Positions 20,720 through 32,665 of a stretch of DNA of 64,000 nucleotides are shown here, piece by piece. Origin of the DNA: Xestospongia muta (lineage: Eukaryota; Porifera; Demospongiae; Haplosclerida; Petrosiidae); NCBI GenBank assembly GCA_963693285.1, contig OY848927.1, forward strand, positions 2,482,501-2,546,500. The letters are read 5' to 3'. Position 1 is the first letter of the stretch; the number at the start of each line of letters is the position of its first letter. The translations under genes were made by a program, and so were the position numbers. The notes under the pieces were generated by a model that was not told the origin of the DNA, ran no database searches, and saw only the letters and a list, made by a program, of their open reading frames with translations.

Positions 20720-20935
20720 TGCAGACGATCTTGTAGGTCAAGTGTCTACTAATGTCCTATTAGATACTGGAGCTGCTGTCTCTGTTGCACAATATGAATT
20801 CTTACCAGAGGAGTACTTTTGAAAACTGACTGAGTCACCAGGAGCTGTGGGTGCCAATGTTATACCACTAGATGTTGTCGGAAGAGCAAAAATTGCACTG
20901 TCTCTGGGATCATTTAGCACAAGGAAGAGATCACT
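20720..20935 (+). pseudogene. Ty3/gypsy aspartic protease
   Basis: The plus-strand frame reads LVGQVSTNVLLDTGAAVSVA with the catalytic Asp-Thr-Gly, then VIPLDVVGRAKIALSLGSF, the flap and second-half blocks of a retroviral-type protease. A TGA interrupts the frame at about 20820. It lies between gag and RT as expected. Confidence 0.65.
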
Positions 20936-21299
20936 ATCATTCGTAAACAAACTTTAGATTGACTATTTGGTGTAGATTTTTGAAGGAACATGGTGCTGTT
21001 ATGGACTGCCGATGTAGCATTGTTTCAATTGGAAGGGATTCACGATGCCATGTTCCAATGTTTATGGGGCACCAAGAGAAAATTGATAAGTGTGGCCATT
21101 ATAGCCTCTGTCAACATGGAGATACCTGGATGCACAATACAATTGAACCGATTAGTGGTGGCCCTCCCACAAATCTGTGTATTGGAAGGACACTGAGTCC
21201 AGTTATGTTTGGAAAAGAGGTTGTTCTACAAGTGATGAACGTCAGCCCCACAATAACCATCTACAAAAGTATGAAGCTTGGATAGACAACCCCAGACAC

Positions 21300-21950
21300 A
21301 ATGTGGTCAATCACAGGTCCTGGATTTAACTTTGATCACTTTGATTTGACATCTTCAGAGAAGACACTGGTCCAAAATCATTTGACCCAATTGGCCGATT
21401 TATTTGCAGCTAAAGGGGGACAAGTTGGTCGAACACCAGCTGTCAAGCACTCAATTCCAACTGAAGGACATCCTGTGTGACAAGCATTATGAAGATTGTG
21501 ATTGTAAGAAGGATGGTTCCTGGCGGTTTTGTGTGGACTACCAAAAAGTCAATTCTGTCACTGGTCAGGATGCCTACCCTCTCCCAAGAATAGATGCCAC
21601 CTACTTCACCACACTAGACCTTGCTGGCTACTAGGCAGGTGGAGGTTGAAGAGCAACAGTGCCTGATATATCTGGACGACATTTGTGGTATTTAGCAAAT
21701 CCTTTAAAGGCCATATTGAAATGTTGACTAATGTATTTCAAGCACTGCGACAAGCAGGCCTAATGGTGAAGCTCAACAGATGTCATTTTGCTCAAAGGGA
21801 AGTCCAATATCTTGGACACATAGTATTTGCTGCAGGTGTTCGCCCAGACCCTGCAAAGACTAAGGCAGTGTCTACATACCCAGTCCCAAACAATGTGAAA
21901 GAGCTCAGGCAGTTTTTTGGACTAGCCAACTAATACCACCAGTTTGTAGC
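21300..21950 (+). pseudogene. Ty3/gypsy reverse transcriptase, core deleted
   Basis: [20 protein letters not shown] and the palm entry [30 protein letters not shown] and FTTLDLAGY with the first catalytic Asp are followed immediately by QVEVEE and CLIYLDD, so the stretch that normally separates them (the KTAF / PFGL blocks) is gone. KSFKGHIEMLTNVFQALRQA, QYLGHIVFAAGV and LRQFFGLAN are the thumb region. Stops and one frame change are present. The RNase H domain after it is reduced to FLAFQIS and a scrap with DASGS. Confidence 0.75.
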
Positions 21951-22129
21951 TGATTATTTCAAGGTTGCAGAACCACTCCATAAGCTCCTGACAAAGGAAA
22001 ATGGCTTCCACCGGCATTCCAAATCCAAAAATGCTCTTGATAAGTTCAAACACAGACTAGTGAGCCCACCATCCTTCCTTGCATTCCAGATTTCAGCCAG
22101 CAATTTGTATTTTACACCGATGCATCAGG

Positions 22130-22850
22130 TTCAGTAGTATGAAAGCAACAGTCCTACAACAGCTCCATGACAATGCAAGTCATCTTGGTTTACAGAAAAC
22201 AACTAAGAGTTTGAAGGAGCGATTCTACTGGCCGGGATACAAGATGGATATTGAGAAATGGGTACAAAAATACCAGCAATGTCAGCAACATAACCCTCCA
22301 CAACCCAAACCACAAGCGCCACTTGGAACAGACAAAGAAACTTAGGCTACAGTGCTGGTTAATGAAATTATATGTTGATGTGGAGTACCTTCAAGCCTTT
22401 ATAGTGACCAAGGAGCAAACTTGTCAAGTCGTTTCATCTCTCTGCAGAAGTCTAGGAATTGAGTGTACACAAACTACAGCATATCACCCACAAGGGAATG
22501 GACAGGTTGAGCGCTTCAATTATACCTTGGAAGCAATGCTAGCCAAGTTAGTGAAGGAGAACCAAAAAGATTGGGATCTACATATCCCCAAGGTGTTGTT
22601 TGCATACAGGACTGTCCTCCATGAGCCTATGGGTTATTCTCCTTATCGAGTTAATTTTGGACAATCACCAAATCTTTCAGTAGATGTAATGCTAGGCATG
22701 GATCCCTTACCAGGAGAAGGAGACGATAAAGAAATTCCTGAGTTCATAGATGTGAACTTTTCACTAAAAGGAGTATACAATGATGTAAGATGGAAACTGA
22801 ATGAAGATGGAAACTGTATGAAGCACACCAAAGAAACAATCAAAATATGA
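22130..22850 (+). pseudogene. Ty3/gypsy integrase
   Basis: LHDNASHLGLQKTTKSLKER, FYWPGYKMDIEKW and YQQCQQHN make up the HHCC module, with Tyr in place of the first Cys. After a deletion the frame continues VEYLQAF, CRSLGIECTQTTAYHPQGNG, QVERFNYTLEAMLAKLV and DWDLHIPKVLFAYRTVLHEP with the catalytic Glu in VERFN. The segment holding the two catalytic Asp residues is missing except for a Ser-Asp-Gln-Gly-like scrap in another frame (YSDQGANLSSRF, about 22397-22430). GYSPYRVNFGQ and a GPY-like block further on (to about 23080) belong to the carboxyl part. Confidence 0.75.
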
Positions 22851-23754
22851 TGAGAAAGTAGCTGGCAGCAACCTCACTGTAGGAGACAGAGTTTGGCTCT
22901 ATGTCCCTGCTGTAAAGCAGAGAAAAAAGAAAACTCTCTTCACTGTCACGTGGCCCTTACACCATAATCAAGAGGGTTGGTGTTGTCACCTATCGGATAC
23001 ACTTCAATGGATCTCCAAAGACATTAGGTGTGCATAGGAACAGACTAAAGCTCTGCTACGGTGAGCCACAGAGGAAAGCCAGCAAGAAGCAAACGTACAT
23101 TCTACAGATTAGTTGTAGCTCCAATTCAAAAGAGGAGACCGTTGCTAAAGCACCAAATGCTAAGGGACAGTGCATACAGTCTCCAGTGAAAACAACTCTT
23201 ACCAATCGTGGTTTAGTTAGGAAAAAAAGTCGATGGTGTTAAATTATTTCCATACAAAAGAACATCCAAGACTATGCTAAGACCCTCATTTTCATCAAGC
23301 GGATCAACTAGTACAATTTTAACACCTCCATTTACACACTCTCATAGGCAATCTTCAGCTTCAAGCTCAGGAAAAAATAAGGAACAAACAACATTGGAAT
23401 TGGAACAAATAAGTGATCTACCTGACAGTAAAAATGAAACATCTGAGACACTACCAGTGCTATCTCTTCCATGATCAACAACTAAAATCATGTTCCTTTC
23501 TAATTTCCACTGTTAACACTTCACACTCACCAAGAATAACTCAAAAGTACATTGTGCACTAACTATTAACCCAATTGTTATCAATGACATTTGAGAGTGA
23601 TAATTATGTATTAGTGTGATGCGATTATTTTCCCAATTTAGATAAAGAAAACCATGTCAACAGTGCTAACACTCATCCCATATCCAGACAAAGAGTGCAG
23701 CCTCATCAGGTATTATCAGCTACCACACTGGACCTGACAAAAGACAGCAAAATA

Positions 23755-25045
23755 CAGAGATAGTGATGGTGTTGACAGCAGAGATAATATAGTCCTCTTC
23801 AACAAAAACTTGAGTGCTCATATGCTAGTCCAGTTGTCAATCACAAATGAAGTCTGTTTAATTGAGATTTCCTCAATGTGATAAGTAGTCAAGACAAGCA
23901 TATGCCTAGCAATGTTGATATTTGGATCAATTGAAAAGATAAATGGATGAATATGATAAAAAGTTGAATGAATGGATTGAAACATACCTATGAAGCTTAC
24001 ATTGTACAGGTAAAATCTATTTTATATGCTCGGCCATCTATCCATCCATTCACTATTCTTACCTAGCACAAACGTAAATGAGATGTTCATAGCATTGACA
24101 ACGGAGATATCACAGTCCTCTTCATCAAAACTGAGTCCTGCCAACTGTAAAAGAACAAAAGGAATATAGAAAGCACTAGACAACCAACTATAATGTATTG
24201 TCGATATAGTACTAATAAATATAAAACAATTAATATTGAGTATGTAAACCTACATGTACTAAACTACTAACACACTTGCTGTTAGCAGTTGATTATTATG
24301 GCTACCTCAAAGCAGAAATTATAGAACATTACATGACCATTTGTTGATCACTAATAAAATCTTTTTAATTGAGATTTCCCTCATATAATAAATAGTCAAG
24401 ACTGACATATGCCTAGCAATGTTAATATAGGGATCAATTGAAAAGATATGATGGACAATTGGATGGACATGATAAAGAGCTGAATGAATGGATTGACACA
24501 TACCTATGAAGCTGACACTGTACAGATACCATCTATTCATATGCTCAGTCATCTATCCATCCATTAACTATCATTACCTAGGACAAACATTAAAGAGATA
24601 TTGATAGCATTGACAATGGAGATATTAGAGTACTCTTAATCAAAAACTTAGTCCTACAAACTGTAAAAGAACAAAAGGAATATAGAAAGCACTAGGCTAC
24701 CAAATATATGTATTGTCGATGCTGTACTAATAAATATAATAATAATTAATACAGAGTATGTAAACCTTCATGTATTGAACGACTAACAAACCTACTGTTA
24801 GCAGTTGATAGATATTACGGCTACCTCAAAACAAAAGAGATAGAAGAAAGAACAACTTACATGACCAGTTGTTGATCACAAATGAAGTCTGTTTAATTGA
24901 GATTTCCTCCATATGATATATAATCAAGAATGACATATGCCTAGCAATGTTAATATAAGCATCAATTAAAAATAAATGGATTGAAGGATGGATGGACATG
25001 ATAGAGAGTTGAATGAATGGATTGACACATACCTATGAAGCTGAC
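23755..25045 (-). repeat. Tandem array of exon-bearing units, left part
   Basis: About three units of roughly 0.5 kb, related to the units at 27357-32665. Each unit has tggatggatggacatgataa, then catacctatgaag, then ccatctatccatccattcac (the two ATGG/CCAT runs form a local inverted repeat), then a conserved segment with splice-like ends on the minus strand. In the unit at 24063-24144 that segment is an intact 82-bp exon (see separate entry). Direction is given for the exon-like segment. The array is cut by the DIRS copy at 25046. Confidence 0.8.
24063..24144 (-). CDS. Putative intact internal exon, parent of the array
   Basis: Minus strand: a pyrimidine-rich tract and ttttacag, then 82 bp coding LAGLSFDEEDCDISVVNAM and NISFTFVL, then G|gtaagaa. 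The frame is open, phase 0 to 1, and both splice signals are good. In most other units the same segment has an extra T after CAGTTTT and a TAG or TGA at its start (reading LVGLSF then stop), so they cannot be spliced in frame. I do not recognise the protein; the acidic start and Asn-Ile-Ser/Thr sequons would fit an extracellular repeat, but that is a guess. It is the only clearly coding copy I found. Confidence 0.4.
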
Positions 25046-25149
25046 ATTGCACAGAAAGAAACACTAGGAACATTACTTCATCTGACTTGTAATGCTTCTG
25101 AATAATGTCTAACTGAGACAAGTCCACTGAGTATGAAGGGCGAGTGAGG

Positions 25150-25700
25150 GCAAGTAACACAGATGTCTTCCAAGTCAGCTGTTTAGTGATAGCTCATGAT
25201 TGTTGCCTAGGGAGATAAGATAGCCCAAAACTGTTTGTACACTCCATGTGTGAATGTAGATGTTGTCCAACACTATAGTCATACACCCTCTCATGTACCG
25301 ATAAGATACCTATAACCTTCATTATGAAGGTGGGCAAGAAAATTTACCACGTTAATCACAGGTCCTGAAAAGCACACCAGCTAAGCCACCTCTCAAAGAG
25401 TGAGTCGTAAGACCTGTCTTGAGCATGAGAGTAGTAGCCTCTTGTGAAAGGTTCTGGCTTCCGTATCTATCCCTGAGATGTGCTATACAGGCTAGTTGAG
25501 ACATCAGCATCCCTTCCTTGTTGTACTCGTTGGGTCTGGACTTGAGATAGGTCCTGACCTATTAAGGCATCAAGGGGGATTGGCATACCCCTTCCCAAGG
25601 GACCAATCCTGTAGAAATGCATCTGTTGCTGAGGCATAGGGATCTGGCTGCCAACTGAAATAGACTTGGAGCTGTGTAGTGAGTCTGTAGACAAAAAGGT
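25150..25700 (-). pseudogene. DIRS tyrosine recombinase, amino part, decayed
   Basis: Minus-strand frames give IPLDALIGQDLSQVQTQRVQ, then LRDRYGSQNLSQEATTLML, then SYDSLFERWLSWCAFQD and NVVNFLAHLHNEGYRYL. Linker, S-x-x-A-x-x-L-M, a helix with Y-x-S-x-F-x-x-W-x-x-WC and VNFLA-x-L-x-x-x-GY-x-Y match the amino half of DIRS tyrosine recombinases. The catalytic half with the Arg-His-Arg-Tyr set was not found before the element ends. Confidence 0.5.
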
Positions 25701-25860
25701 CCACTTTCAATGGACCAAAGAGCTGATTGATTCATCTGAATATGGCTGGGTTCAACTGCCAGTCTGTCCGGTCTATCAATATTCTCGATTCGGAGTCTGC
25801 AATTTGGTTCAGTACTGCTGGGAGGTGCTGGGCTATGATGTGTATATTCCTTTCCAGACA

Positions 25861-26157
25861 CTACACCCACAAGTTCCATGCTAGGGTAATGAGCTCTCTT
25901 GAAACAGTTACCCCAAGGTTGTTTATGTAGGAAACTGCTGTTGTGTTGTCTATTCTGAGGAGAACTGATATGCCTGTCCTGCTCTTGGCAAATGTTTGAA
26001 CAGCAAGGGTTGCCCCCATGAGTTCCAAGCAGTTAATGTGGCTCTTGCTCTCCTGAATGTACCAAGAACATCCTGTCTTTTGCCCCAGACAGGCTGCACC
26101 CCAGCCTATTTGGGACGCATCTGAGTCAATTACTAAGTCTGTTTCCCTGCTCAGCAA
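25861..26157 (-). pseudogene. DIRS RNase H domain
   Basis: The frame reads DLVIDSDASQIGWGAACLGQ, ESKSHINCLELMGATLAVQT, ISVLLRIDNTTAVSYINNLG and ELITLAWNLWV. The Asp in IDSDAS, the Glu in NCLELMGA and the Asp in RIDNTT are the RNase H catalytic set. It follows the RT core by about 40 bp with a frame change, and is followed by the SRLTTQL / SWQPDPYASATDAF block in other frames (25840-25600). Confidence 0.8.
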
Positions 26158-26193
26158 TGTCTTCCCGTTTCACCTGCCCATTGTGTTGTCCCA

Positions 26194-26796
26194 TCATCTC
26201 AGTTCGTTTTTGCACTCCTGGTCCAGAATTACCCGAGTTTTGTAGTCCTGAAGACTCCCATTAAACGCAAGGGACAACATTTGCAAGTGTCGGTAGAACA
26301 AAGGAGCCAGGAGAATTACCCGAAAAGTGGCATTCATTTTCCCAAATAACCATGCTAATGATCTGGCTGAAACCACTTCCTCCTTTTCCAATCTGCGGGA
26401 CTCCGCCATGATTTTGTCCATTGCCACAGTGTCCAGTGTGAACCCTAGAAATTGCATAGTCTGGGATGGCTCTAGAATGGACTTCTTCTGGTTTATTAGG
26501 AACCCAAGGTTCTCAAGGAGGTAGAACATCTCGGCTGCCTGATTGACCAAGAGCTCCCTGGATTTGGCCTTTACTAGAATATCGTCAATGTATGCTATCA
26601 AGCACATCCCCTTCTCTTGTAGCAATGCTATGGCTGGTTTGAGAGTCTTGGTAAAGACCCATGGAGCCGACGAACGACCAAAGGGGAGGCAGTTGAACTG
26701 ATAACCTAGTCCTTGAAACCTGAACCTGAGGTACTGTTTGTGAGTGTTGTGGATTGGTACTGTGAAGAAGGCATCCTTTAGGTCTACTTGGACCAT
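26194..26796 (-). pseudogene. DIRS reverse transcriptase core
   Basis: A 200-codon frame beginning VQVDLKDAFFTVPIHNTHKQ with the first catalytic Asp, then LRFRFQGLGYQFNCLPFGRS, SAPWVFTKTLKPAIALLQEK and CLIAYIDDILVKAKSRELLV with the YIDD catalytic pair, then FLGFTLDTVAMDKIM and a thumb helix. These are the DIRS-clade RT blocks. The entry blocks lie just upstream (27184-26797: FLQNWTKDHWI-like, EQDQLVLE-like, [22 protein letters not shown]) in a broken frame. The core itself is intact, though the polyprotein is not. Confidence 0.85.
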
Positions 26797-27356
26797 TCAG
26801 TCATTAGGTCTCACAATCTCTTTTAAAGTGTGAATCCCTTCCATGTTGTGTCCAAACAAACTGGTTTAAGGCCTTTAAATTGATGTCTGGCCTTTGTCCT
26901 CCATCCTTTTTTGGGACAAGAAATAGATTGGAGTAAAACCTCATCTCTGGAGTTGTTACAACAGACACTACCCTTTTTCCCAGTTCTCAGACTTCTCGAG
27001 GACTAGCTGGTCCTGTTCTCGAGTATAACGTGGTGTATGTGGCATGCAGTGTTGGTATGGTTCTTTTAGGAAGTCTATGTGATACCCCTGTATTATGTTG
27101 AGGATCCAATGATCCTTCGTCCAATTTTGTAGGAAATCTTGTAGTCATCTGGCCAATTTGTGATTCATAACTTTGAGGCCACACCCATGCATAATTGATT
27201 TAGTAACATACTTTTTGAATTTCTTTCAAATTGTAAAAGGGATGTAACTGTACATTGTATGTTAGTTCTTGTTTTGGAATCTGGTTTGCTGGTTGCCTTG
27301 AAATGTTTTTGCCTTGAATTGTTGACAGTCTCTGTCACTTCTTTGCAAGTAATTTG

Positions 27357-30300
27357 ACATATGCAATGTTGATATAGGGATCGATTGAAAGATGGATGGA
27401 TGGACATGATAAAAGAGTTGAATGAATAGATTGACACATACCTATGAAGCTTACATTGTAGAGATACCATCTATTCATATGCTCAGTCATCTATCCATCC
27501 ATTCACCATCCTTAAAGAGATATTGATGGTGTTGACAGCGGAGATATTAGAGTCTTCTTCAATAAAAACTTAAGTGCTCATATGCTAGTCCAGTTGTCGA
27601 TCACGAACGAAGTTTGTTTAATTGAGATTTTCTACATATGATAAGTAGTCAAGGCAAGCATATGCCTGGCAATGTTGATATAGGGAAAGATAAATGGATA
27701 AATAGATGGAGATAATAAAGAGTTGAATGAATAGATCGACGCATACCTATGAAGCTTACATTATACAGGTAATATATATTTTATATGCTTGGTCATCTAT
27801 CTATCCATCCATTCACTATCCTTACCTAGGACAAACATAAAAGAGATATTGATAGTGTTGATAGCAGAGATATTAGAGTCCTCTTCATCAAAAATAAGTC
27901 CTACCAACTGTAAAAGAACGAAAGAAATAGATAAATCACTAGGCTACCAGAAACAACGTATTATTGATGCAGTACTAATAAATATAAAACAATTAATACT
28001 GAGTGTGTAAACCTACATGTATTAAACTACTAACAAACTTACTGTTAGCAGTTGATATTATTGCTACCTCAAAGCAGAAGTTGTAGAACAAAGAACAACT
28101 TATACAACCAGTTGCTGATCACTAATGAAATGTGTTTAATTGAGATAAATAGTCAAGGCTGACATATGCCTAGCAATGTTAATATAGGGATCAATTGAAA
28201 TGATAAATGGATGGCCGTGATAAATAGTTAAATGAATGGATTGACATATACCTTTGAAGCTTACATTGTATAGGTACAATCTATTAATATGCTCGGCCAT
28301 CTATCCATCCATTCGCTATCCTTATTCAGGACAAATATTAAAGAGATTGTGAGATATTAGAGAGTCCTCTTCATCAAAAACTGAGTCCTACCAATTGTAC
28401 AATAACAAAAAGAATAGAGAAAGCACTAGGCTACCAACTGTAATGTATTGTCGATGCAATACAAATAAATATAAAAATAATTAATACAGAGTATGTAAAC
28501 CTACTGTTAGCAGTTGAATTATGGCTACTTCAAAGCAAAAGTGATAGAACAAAGAACAACTTACATGACCAGTTGTTGATCACAAATGAATTCTGTTTAA
28601 TTGAGATTTCCTCCCTATGATAAATAGTCAAGACTGACATATGCCTAGTGATGTTGATATAGGGATCAATGAATAAACTAAAACATACCTATGAAAGTAT
28701 ACATTGTGGAGGTACCATTTCTTCATACACTAGGCCATCTATCCATCCTTTTACTATTTTTACCTAGTACAAACAAAAGTAATTTTGATAGCATTGACAA
28801 CAGTGATATTAGAGTCCTTTTCATCAAAGACTGAGTCCTGTCAACTGTAAAAGAACAAACATATAGAGAAAGCACTAGGCTACCAACTATGATATATTGT
28901 TGATGTAGTACTAATAATACTAAAATGACTAATACTGAGTGTGTAAACTGACATGTATTGAAATACTAACACACTTGCTGTTAGCAGTTGATATTATGAC
29001 TACTTCAAAGCAGAGGTCATAGAACAAATCAGTTGTTGGTCACAAATGAAGTCTGTATCTTTGAGATTTTCTCCATATGATAAATAGTCAAGACTGATAC
29101 ACCTAGCAATGTTAATGTAGGGATCTATTGAAAAAACAATGGGATGGATGGATGGAAATGATAAAGTGTTGAACAAATGGATTGACACATACCTGTGAAA
29201 GCATCCATTGTACAGGTAACATCTATTCCAATGCTAGGCCATCTATCCATCCATTCACTATCCTTACCTAGGACTAAGATTAAAGAGATATTGATGGTGT
29301 TGATAGTAGAGATATTAGAGTCCTCTTCAACAAAATTTGAGTGCTCATATGCTAGTCCAGTTGTTGATCACAAATAAAGTCTGTTTAATTCAAGACAAGC
29401 ATATATCTAGCATTGTTGATACACAGATTAAAAAAAAGACAATTGGATGGATGGATGAACGGATTGGCACATACCTATGAAAGCATATATTGTACAGGTA
29501 CCATCTATTCATATGCTAGCCCATCTATCCATCCATTCACTATCCTTACCTAGGACTAAGATTAAAGAGATATTGATGGTGTTGATAGTAGAGATATTAG
29601 AGTTCTCTTCATCAAAAACTTAGTGCTCATATGTATGTTCTGTTGCTGATAACAAATGAAGTCTGTTTAATTGACATTTCCTCAATACGATAAATAGTCA
29701 AGGCTGACATATGCCTAGCAATGTTAATATAGGGATTAATTGAAAAGGTAAATGGATGGATGGATGGACATGATAAAGAGTTGAATGAATACATTGACAC
29801 ATACATACGAAGCATACATTGTACAGGTACCATCTATTCAAATACTAGGCCATCTATCCATTCATTCACCATCCTTACCTAGGACAAACATTAAAAGATA
29901 TTGATGGTGTTGACAGTAGAGATAATAGAGTCCTCTTCAATAAAAACTTGAGTGCTCATATGCTAGTCTAGTTGTCGATCACAAATGAGATTTCGTCCAT
30001 AGGATAAGTAGTCAAGACAAACATTAAAGAGATATTGATGGTGTTGAGAATAAAGATATTAGAATCCTCTTCATCAAAAACTAAGTCCTGCCAACTACAT
30101 TGTACAGACACCATCTATTCATATGCTCAGTCATCTATCGATCACAAGCACAAGCACAAACACAAAAAGAGATATTCATAGTACTGACGAGAGGTGTTGG
30201 AGTTCTCTCATATGCATGTTCAGTTGCTGATCACCAATGAAGTCTGTTTAATTGAGATTTCCTCCTTATGATAAATACTCAACACTGACATATACCAAGC

Positions 30301-32665
30301 AATGTTGATATAGGGATCAATTCAAAAAATAAATGGAAGGATGAATGGACATGATAATAAGCTGAATGAATGGATTGACACATACACATGAGTCCTCTTC
30401 AACAAAAATTTGAGTGCTCATATGCTAGTCCAGTTGTCGAACACAAATTATTGATATTTCATCCATACAATAAGTAGTCAAGACAAGGATATGCCTAGCA
30501 ATGTTAATATATGGATCACTTCAAAAGGTAAATGGATGGATGGATGGACATGATAAAGAGTTGTATAGATACCTAGTGGTACCATCTGTTCAAATGCTAG
30601 GCCATCTATCCATCCATTTACTATACTTACCAGGACAAACATTAAAGAGATATTGATAGTGTTGACAGAAGAGATACTAGAGCCCTCTTTATCAAAAACT
30701 GAGTCCTACCAACTCTAAAAGAACAAAAGTAGTAGAGAAAGTATTGTCGATGCAGTACTAATAAATCTAAAATGACTAATACTGAGTGTGTAAACTGACA
30801 TGTGTTGAAATATTAACAAACTTGCTGTTAGCAGTTGATATTATGGTTACCTCAAAACACAAGTTAAGAAACAAAGAACAACTTACGTGACCATTTGTTG
30901 ATCACAAAAGAAGTCTGTTTAATTGAGATTTCCTCCATACAATAAATATCTAGGCTAACATATGTCTAGCAATGTTAATATAGGGATCAATTGAAAAGGT
31001 AAATGGATGGATGGATGGACATGATAAAGACTTGAATGAATACATTGACACATACCTACAAAAGCATACATTGTACAGGTACCATCTGTTCAAATGCTAG
31101 ACCATCTATCCATCCATTCACTATCCTTACCAGGACAAACATTAAAGATATTGATAGTGTTGACAGAAGAGATATTAGAGAGTCCTCTTTATCAAAAGCT
31201 GAGTCCTACCAACTCTAAAATAACAAAAGGAGTAGAGAAAGCACTAGGCTACCAACTATAATGTATTGTCGATGCAGTACTGATAAATCTAAAATGACTA
31301 ATACTGAGTGTGTAAACCGACATGTATTGAAATATTAACACACTTGCTGTTAGCAGTTGATGTTATGGTTACCTTAAAACACAAGTCATGAAACAAGGAA
31401 CAACTTACATGACCTTTTGTTGATCACAAAAGAAGTCTGTTTAATTGAGATTTCCTCCATACAATAAATATCTAGGCTAACATATGCCTAGCAATGTTAA
31501 TTTATGGATCACTTCAAGAGGTAAATGGATGGATGGATGGACATGATAAGGATTAGAATGAATACATTGACATTTACTTACAAAAGCATACATTGTACGG
31601 GTACCATCTGTTCGAATGCTAGGGAATCTATCCATCCATTCACTATCCTTACCTAGGACAAACATTAAAGATATTGATAGTGTTGAGAGAAGAGATATTA
31701 GAGTCCTCTTTATCAAAAACTGAGTCCTACCAACTCTAAAATAACAAAAGGAGTAAAGAAAGCACTAGGCTACCAACTATAATGTATTGTCGATGCAGTA
31801 CTGATAAATCTAAAATGACTAATACTGACAGTGTAAACCGACATGTATTGAAATATTAACACACTTGCTGTTAGAAGTTGATGTTATGGTTACCTTAAAA
31901 CACAAGTCATGAAACAAGGAACAACTTACATGACCATTTGTTGATCACAAAAGAAGTCTGTTTAATTGAGATTTCCTCCATACAATAAATATCAAGGCTA
32001 ACATATGCCTAGCAATGTTAATATATGGATCACTTCAAAGGGTAAATGGATGGATGGATGGACATGATAAAAAGTTGAATGTATAGTTTGACACATACCT
32101 ACGAAAGCATACATTGTTGAGGTACCATCTGTTCAAATGCTAGGCGATCTATCCATCCATTCATTATCCTTACCTAGGACAAACATTAAAGAGATGCTGA
32201 TTGTATTGGCAACAGAGATATTGGAGTCTTCTTCATTAAAAACTGAGTCCTACCAATTGTAAAAGAACAAAAGAAATAGAGAAAGCACCAGGATACGAAC
32301 TATAATGTATTGTCGATGCAGTACTGATAAATCTTAATGATTAATACAGAGTATGTAAACATACAAGTATTGAACTACTAACACACTTACTGGTAACAGT
32401 TGATATAATGGCTACATCAAAGCAGGAGTAATAAAATAAAGAACCACTTATATGACTGGTTGTTCATGAGCAATGAGTCTGTTTAATTAAGATTTTCTCT
32501 ATATGATGAACAGTCAAGACTAGCATATGCCTAGCAATGTTGATATAGGGATCAATCGAAAACATTAAGGGATGGATGGACATGATAAAGAGTTGAATGA
32601 ATGAAATGAGACATGAAAGCATACATTGTACAGGTACCATTGATTCATATGCTCTGCCATCAGAG
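27357..32665 (-). repeat. Tandem array of exon-bearing units, right part
   Basis: About twelve units. Anchor ccatctatccatccatt recurs at roughly 27487, 27790, 28300, 28735, 29240, 29520, 29850, 30605, 31105, 31625 and 32150. Spacing near the right end is a regular 500-520 bp; in the middle it drops to about 280-330 bp where the second half of the unit (with ctgttagcagttgatatta and aacaacttacatgacca) is deleted. Each unit carries the decayed exon-like segment (minus strand, cttttacag start, G|gtaagg end). Divergence between neighbours is low, especially 30600-32300. No unit other than 24063-24144 keeps an open exon. Confidence 0.85.

Larger units (their letters stand above)
19628..23475 (+). 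mobile_element. Ty3/gypsy LTR retrotransposon, internally deleted
   Basis: In plus-strand order: a candidate 5' LTR (19628-19845), a primer-binding-like ggtgtcagaagtggg at 19846-19860, gag (19861-20382), aspartic protease (20720-20935), reverse transcriptase (21300-21950), integrase zinc module (22140-22345), integrase core carboxyl part (22395-22730) and a chromodomain-less tail with a GPY-like block (22890-23080). The order protease-RT-integrase is that of Ty3/gypsy. Several large deletions are visible: between RT blocks TLDLAGY and YLDD, of most of RNase H, and of the first catalytic residues of integrase. No matching 3' LTR was seen up to 23700. Confidence 0.75.
25046..27356 (-). mobile_element. 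DIRS-type retrotransposon, copy 2
   Basis: Inserted inside the tandem array: array sequence stops after gacattgcacag at 25045 and resumes at gacatatgcaatgttg near 27357. In minus-strand order it has an RT entry (27184-26797), RT core (26796-26194), RNase H (26157-25861), a downstream block, and a degraded tyrosine recombinase amino part (25700-25150). It retains the RT core that copy 1 has lost. The ORF1 gag-like gene is absent, so it is 5' truncated or deleted. Terminal inverted repeats typical of DIRS were not identified. Confidence 0.75.

Noticed and set aside
20738..20950. Minus-strand frame over the gypsy protease
   Set aside because: A shadow of the protease frame, whose DTG motif reads on the plus strand.
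23755..32665. Regular repeats that could suggest a CRISPR-like array
   Set aside because: Units are 300-520 bp, lack short repeats with unique spacers, and lie in intron-containing animal DNA.
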